Assembly: GCA_003567055.1 (NCBI GenBank)
Contig: PXAW01000176.1
Location: 1-5,496 of the forward strand
Length of the DNA: 5,496 nucleotides
From: Hyphomicrobiales bacterium
GTDB taxonomy: Bacteria > Pseudomonadota > Alphaproteobacteria > Rhizobiales > Beijerinckiaceae
Direction of reading: 5' to 3'
In this document: one piece after another, positions 4,582-5,496 of the stretch
Layout: the number at the start of each line of letters is the position of its first letter
Position numbering within the stretch: the stretch's first letter is position 1
Notes under the pieces: generated by a model
Told to the model about the DNA's origin: nothing
The model's database searches: none
What the model saw: only the letters and a program-made list of their open reading frames with translations
Made by a program: the position numbers and the translations under genes

Positions 4582-5496
4582 TCAGCTTGCGCTCTCGAGC
4601 ATCCCGCGCCGGCGCCGTTCCAGCCACCAGCCGGATTGCTCGGGCCAGTTCCGGTAGCTCTCTGGCGCCATGGCGTCGAGGTCGGACAAGGCCTGGAGCG
4701 GCCAGTTCGGATTGGCCAGCGCCTCGCGTCCGATGGCGATGATATCGGCCTGGCCGGCGGCGAGGATCGCCTCGGCCTGGGCTGCCTCGGTAATCAGCCC
4801 CACAGCCATGGTCGGGATCTGCGCCTCGCGGCGCACGGCCTCCGAGAACGGCACCTGGAAACCCGGCCCGCGCTTGACCCGCGCGGCGGTGGCCGAGCCC
4901 GCGAGACCGCCGGAGGAGCAGTCGATCACATCGATGCCGATCTCCTTCAATTGCTGCGCCAGCCAGATCGTATCGGCGATCTCGAGCCCGCCCTCGATCC
5001 CGTCGACGCAGGACAGCCGCGTGAACAGCGGCAGATGCGACGGCCAGGTTTCACGCAGGGCGCGCGCCACGGCGAGCGGGAAACGCGCCCGCCCGGCGAG
5101 ATCGCCGCCATAGGAATCATTGCGGCGATTCGTGAGCGGCGAGAGGAAGGAATGCAGCAGATAGCCGTGGGCGGCATGGAGCTCGATCACGTCGAAACCG
5201 GCCTCGCGCGCCCGCTTTGCGGCTTCGCACCAGGCCGTGATCAGCGCATCCATATCCGCCTGTTCCATGGCGCGCGGCGTCAGCCAGCCCTCATCCATGG
5301 GGATGGCGCTCGCTGCGATGATCTCCCAGGGGTGATCGCCGCGCGCGAAATCATCCCCGTTCAGCGGGCCATTGCCGTACCACGGGCGCTGCATGCTGGC
5401 CTTGCGCCCGGCATGGCCGAGCTGGATTGCGGGGACCGAGTCCTGCGCGCGGATGAAAGCGGCGATCCGCGCCATCGGCGCGATCTGGGCATCCTC
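4582..5496 (-). CDS. Old Yellow Enzyme family NADH:flavin oxidoreductase (N-terminus outside window)
   Basis: These 304 residues are most of an FMN-dependent ene-reductase of the YqjM/NamA-like class, which reduces activated C=C bonds with NAD(P)H in the cytoplasm. The frame stays open to the window edge (EDAQIAPMARIAAFIRAQ...), so the ATG at 5475 is an internal Met; roughly the first 60-80 residues are missing, judged by family length. Visible motifs, by fragment numbering, are QLGHAGRKAS (25-34), the substrate-anion pair His107/His110 with the proton donor Tyr112 in HAAHGYLLHSFLSP, then NRRNDSYGG. Further on are the SSGG segment and VPFSEAVRREA, followed by AVGLI and IAIGREALANPNWPL, which bind the FMN phosphate. 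It is the first visible gene of a probable two-gene operon with the CoA ligase. An alternative is the reductase-like domain of a salicylyl-CoA/2-aminobenzoyl-CoA hydroxylase fusion, but the SSGG-to-GREAL region looks more like a stand-alone YqjM-type enzyme. Confidence 0.87.
   Translation of the reverse strand, partial: EDAQIAPMARIAAFIRAQDSVPAIQLGHAGRKASMQRPWYGNGPLNGDDFARGDHPWEIIAASAIPMDEGWLTPRAMEQADMDALITAWCEAAKRAREAGFDVIELHAAHGYLLHSFLSPLTNRRNDSYGGDLAGRARFPLAVARALRETWPSHLPLFTRLSCVDGIEGGLEIADTIWLAQQLKEIGIDVIDCSSGGLAGSATAARVKRGPGFQVPFSEAVRREAQIPTMAVGLITEAAQAEAILAAGQADIIAIGREALANPNWPLQALSDLDAMAPESYRNWPEQSGWWLERRRRGMLESAS

Noticed and set aside
4553..4627. N-terminal extension of the CoA ligase by 25 residues
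   Set aside because: It would overlap the end of the flavin oxidoreductase gene, lacks family resemblance, and ATG 4552 has a strong ribosome binding site.

Overview
The window is GC-rich, densely coded bacterial chromosome. Codon use and protein families suggest an alphaproteobacterium, plausibly of the Hyphomicrobiales (Rhizobiales) type; this is inference, because no rRNA or other marker gene is present. There are five protein genes, two of them cut by the window edges. No tRNA, rRNA, transposase, insertion sequence, CRISPR array or phage gene is visible. No gene-free stretch is longer than about 160 bases.

Layout from left to right. (1) 1-341, plus strand: the last 112 residues of a ZigA/CobW-type GTPase metallochaperone. 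(2) 354-1691, minus strand: a PuuB-like FAD-dependent amine/amino-acid oxidoreductase (445 aa), starting with TTG behind a strong ribosome binding site. Genes 1 and 2 converge with a 12-base gap, and a GC-rich hairpin followed by TTTT spans the gap and looks like the terminator of gene 2. (3) 1692-1851: a divergent control region holding two overlapping sigma70-like promoters and a TTACG-N4-CGTAA inverted repeat. (4) 1852-2796, plus strand: a 314-aa 3-hydroxyacyl-CoA dehydrogenase family protein with its catalytic residues intact, but with a cofactor-site change that hints at NADP use. (5) 2797-2875: a convergent gap with a long bulged hairpin. (6) 2876-4552, minus strand: a CaiC-like acyl-CoA ligase (558 aa). 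(7) 4582 to the window end, minus strand: an Old Yellow Enzyme family flavin oxidoreductase lacking its N-terminus. It lies 29 bases upstream of the ligase, and the two probably form an operon.

Taken together the window looks like a small catabolic island. The ligase would activate a carboxylate to its CoA thioester, the dehydrogenase would act on a 3-hydroxyacyl intermediate, the Old Yellow Enzyme would reduce an activated double bond, and the FAD oxidoreductase would oxidise an amine or secondary amino acid. A nitrogen-containing carboxylate (carnitine or betaine type, or an amino-aromatic acid) would fit this set, but the substrate cannot be read from the sequence. These are recognisable families in an ordinary arrangement. 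I found no convincing evidence of a wholly new system. The points most worth a second look are the overlapping divergent promoter, the dehydrogenase cofactor site and the hairpins at the two convergent junctions.
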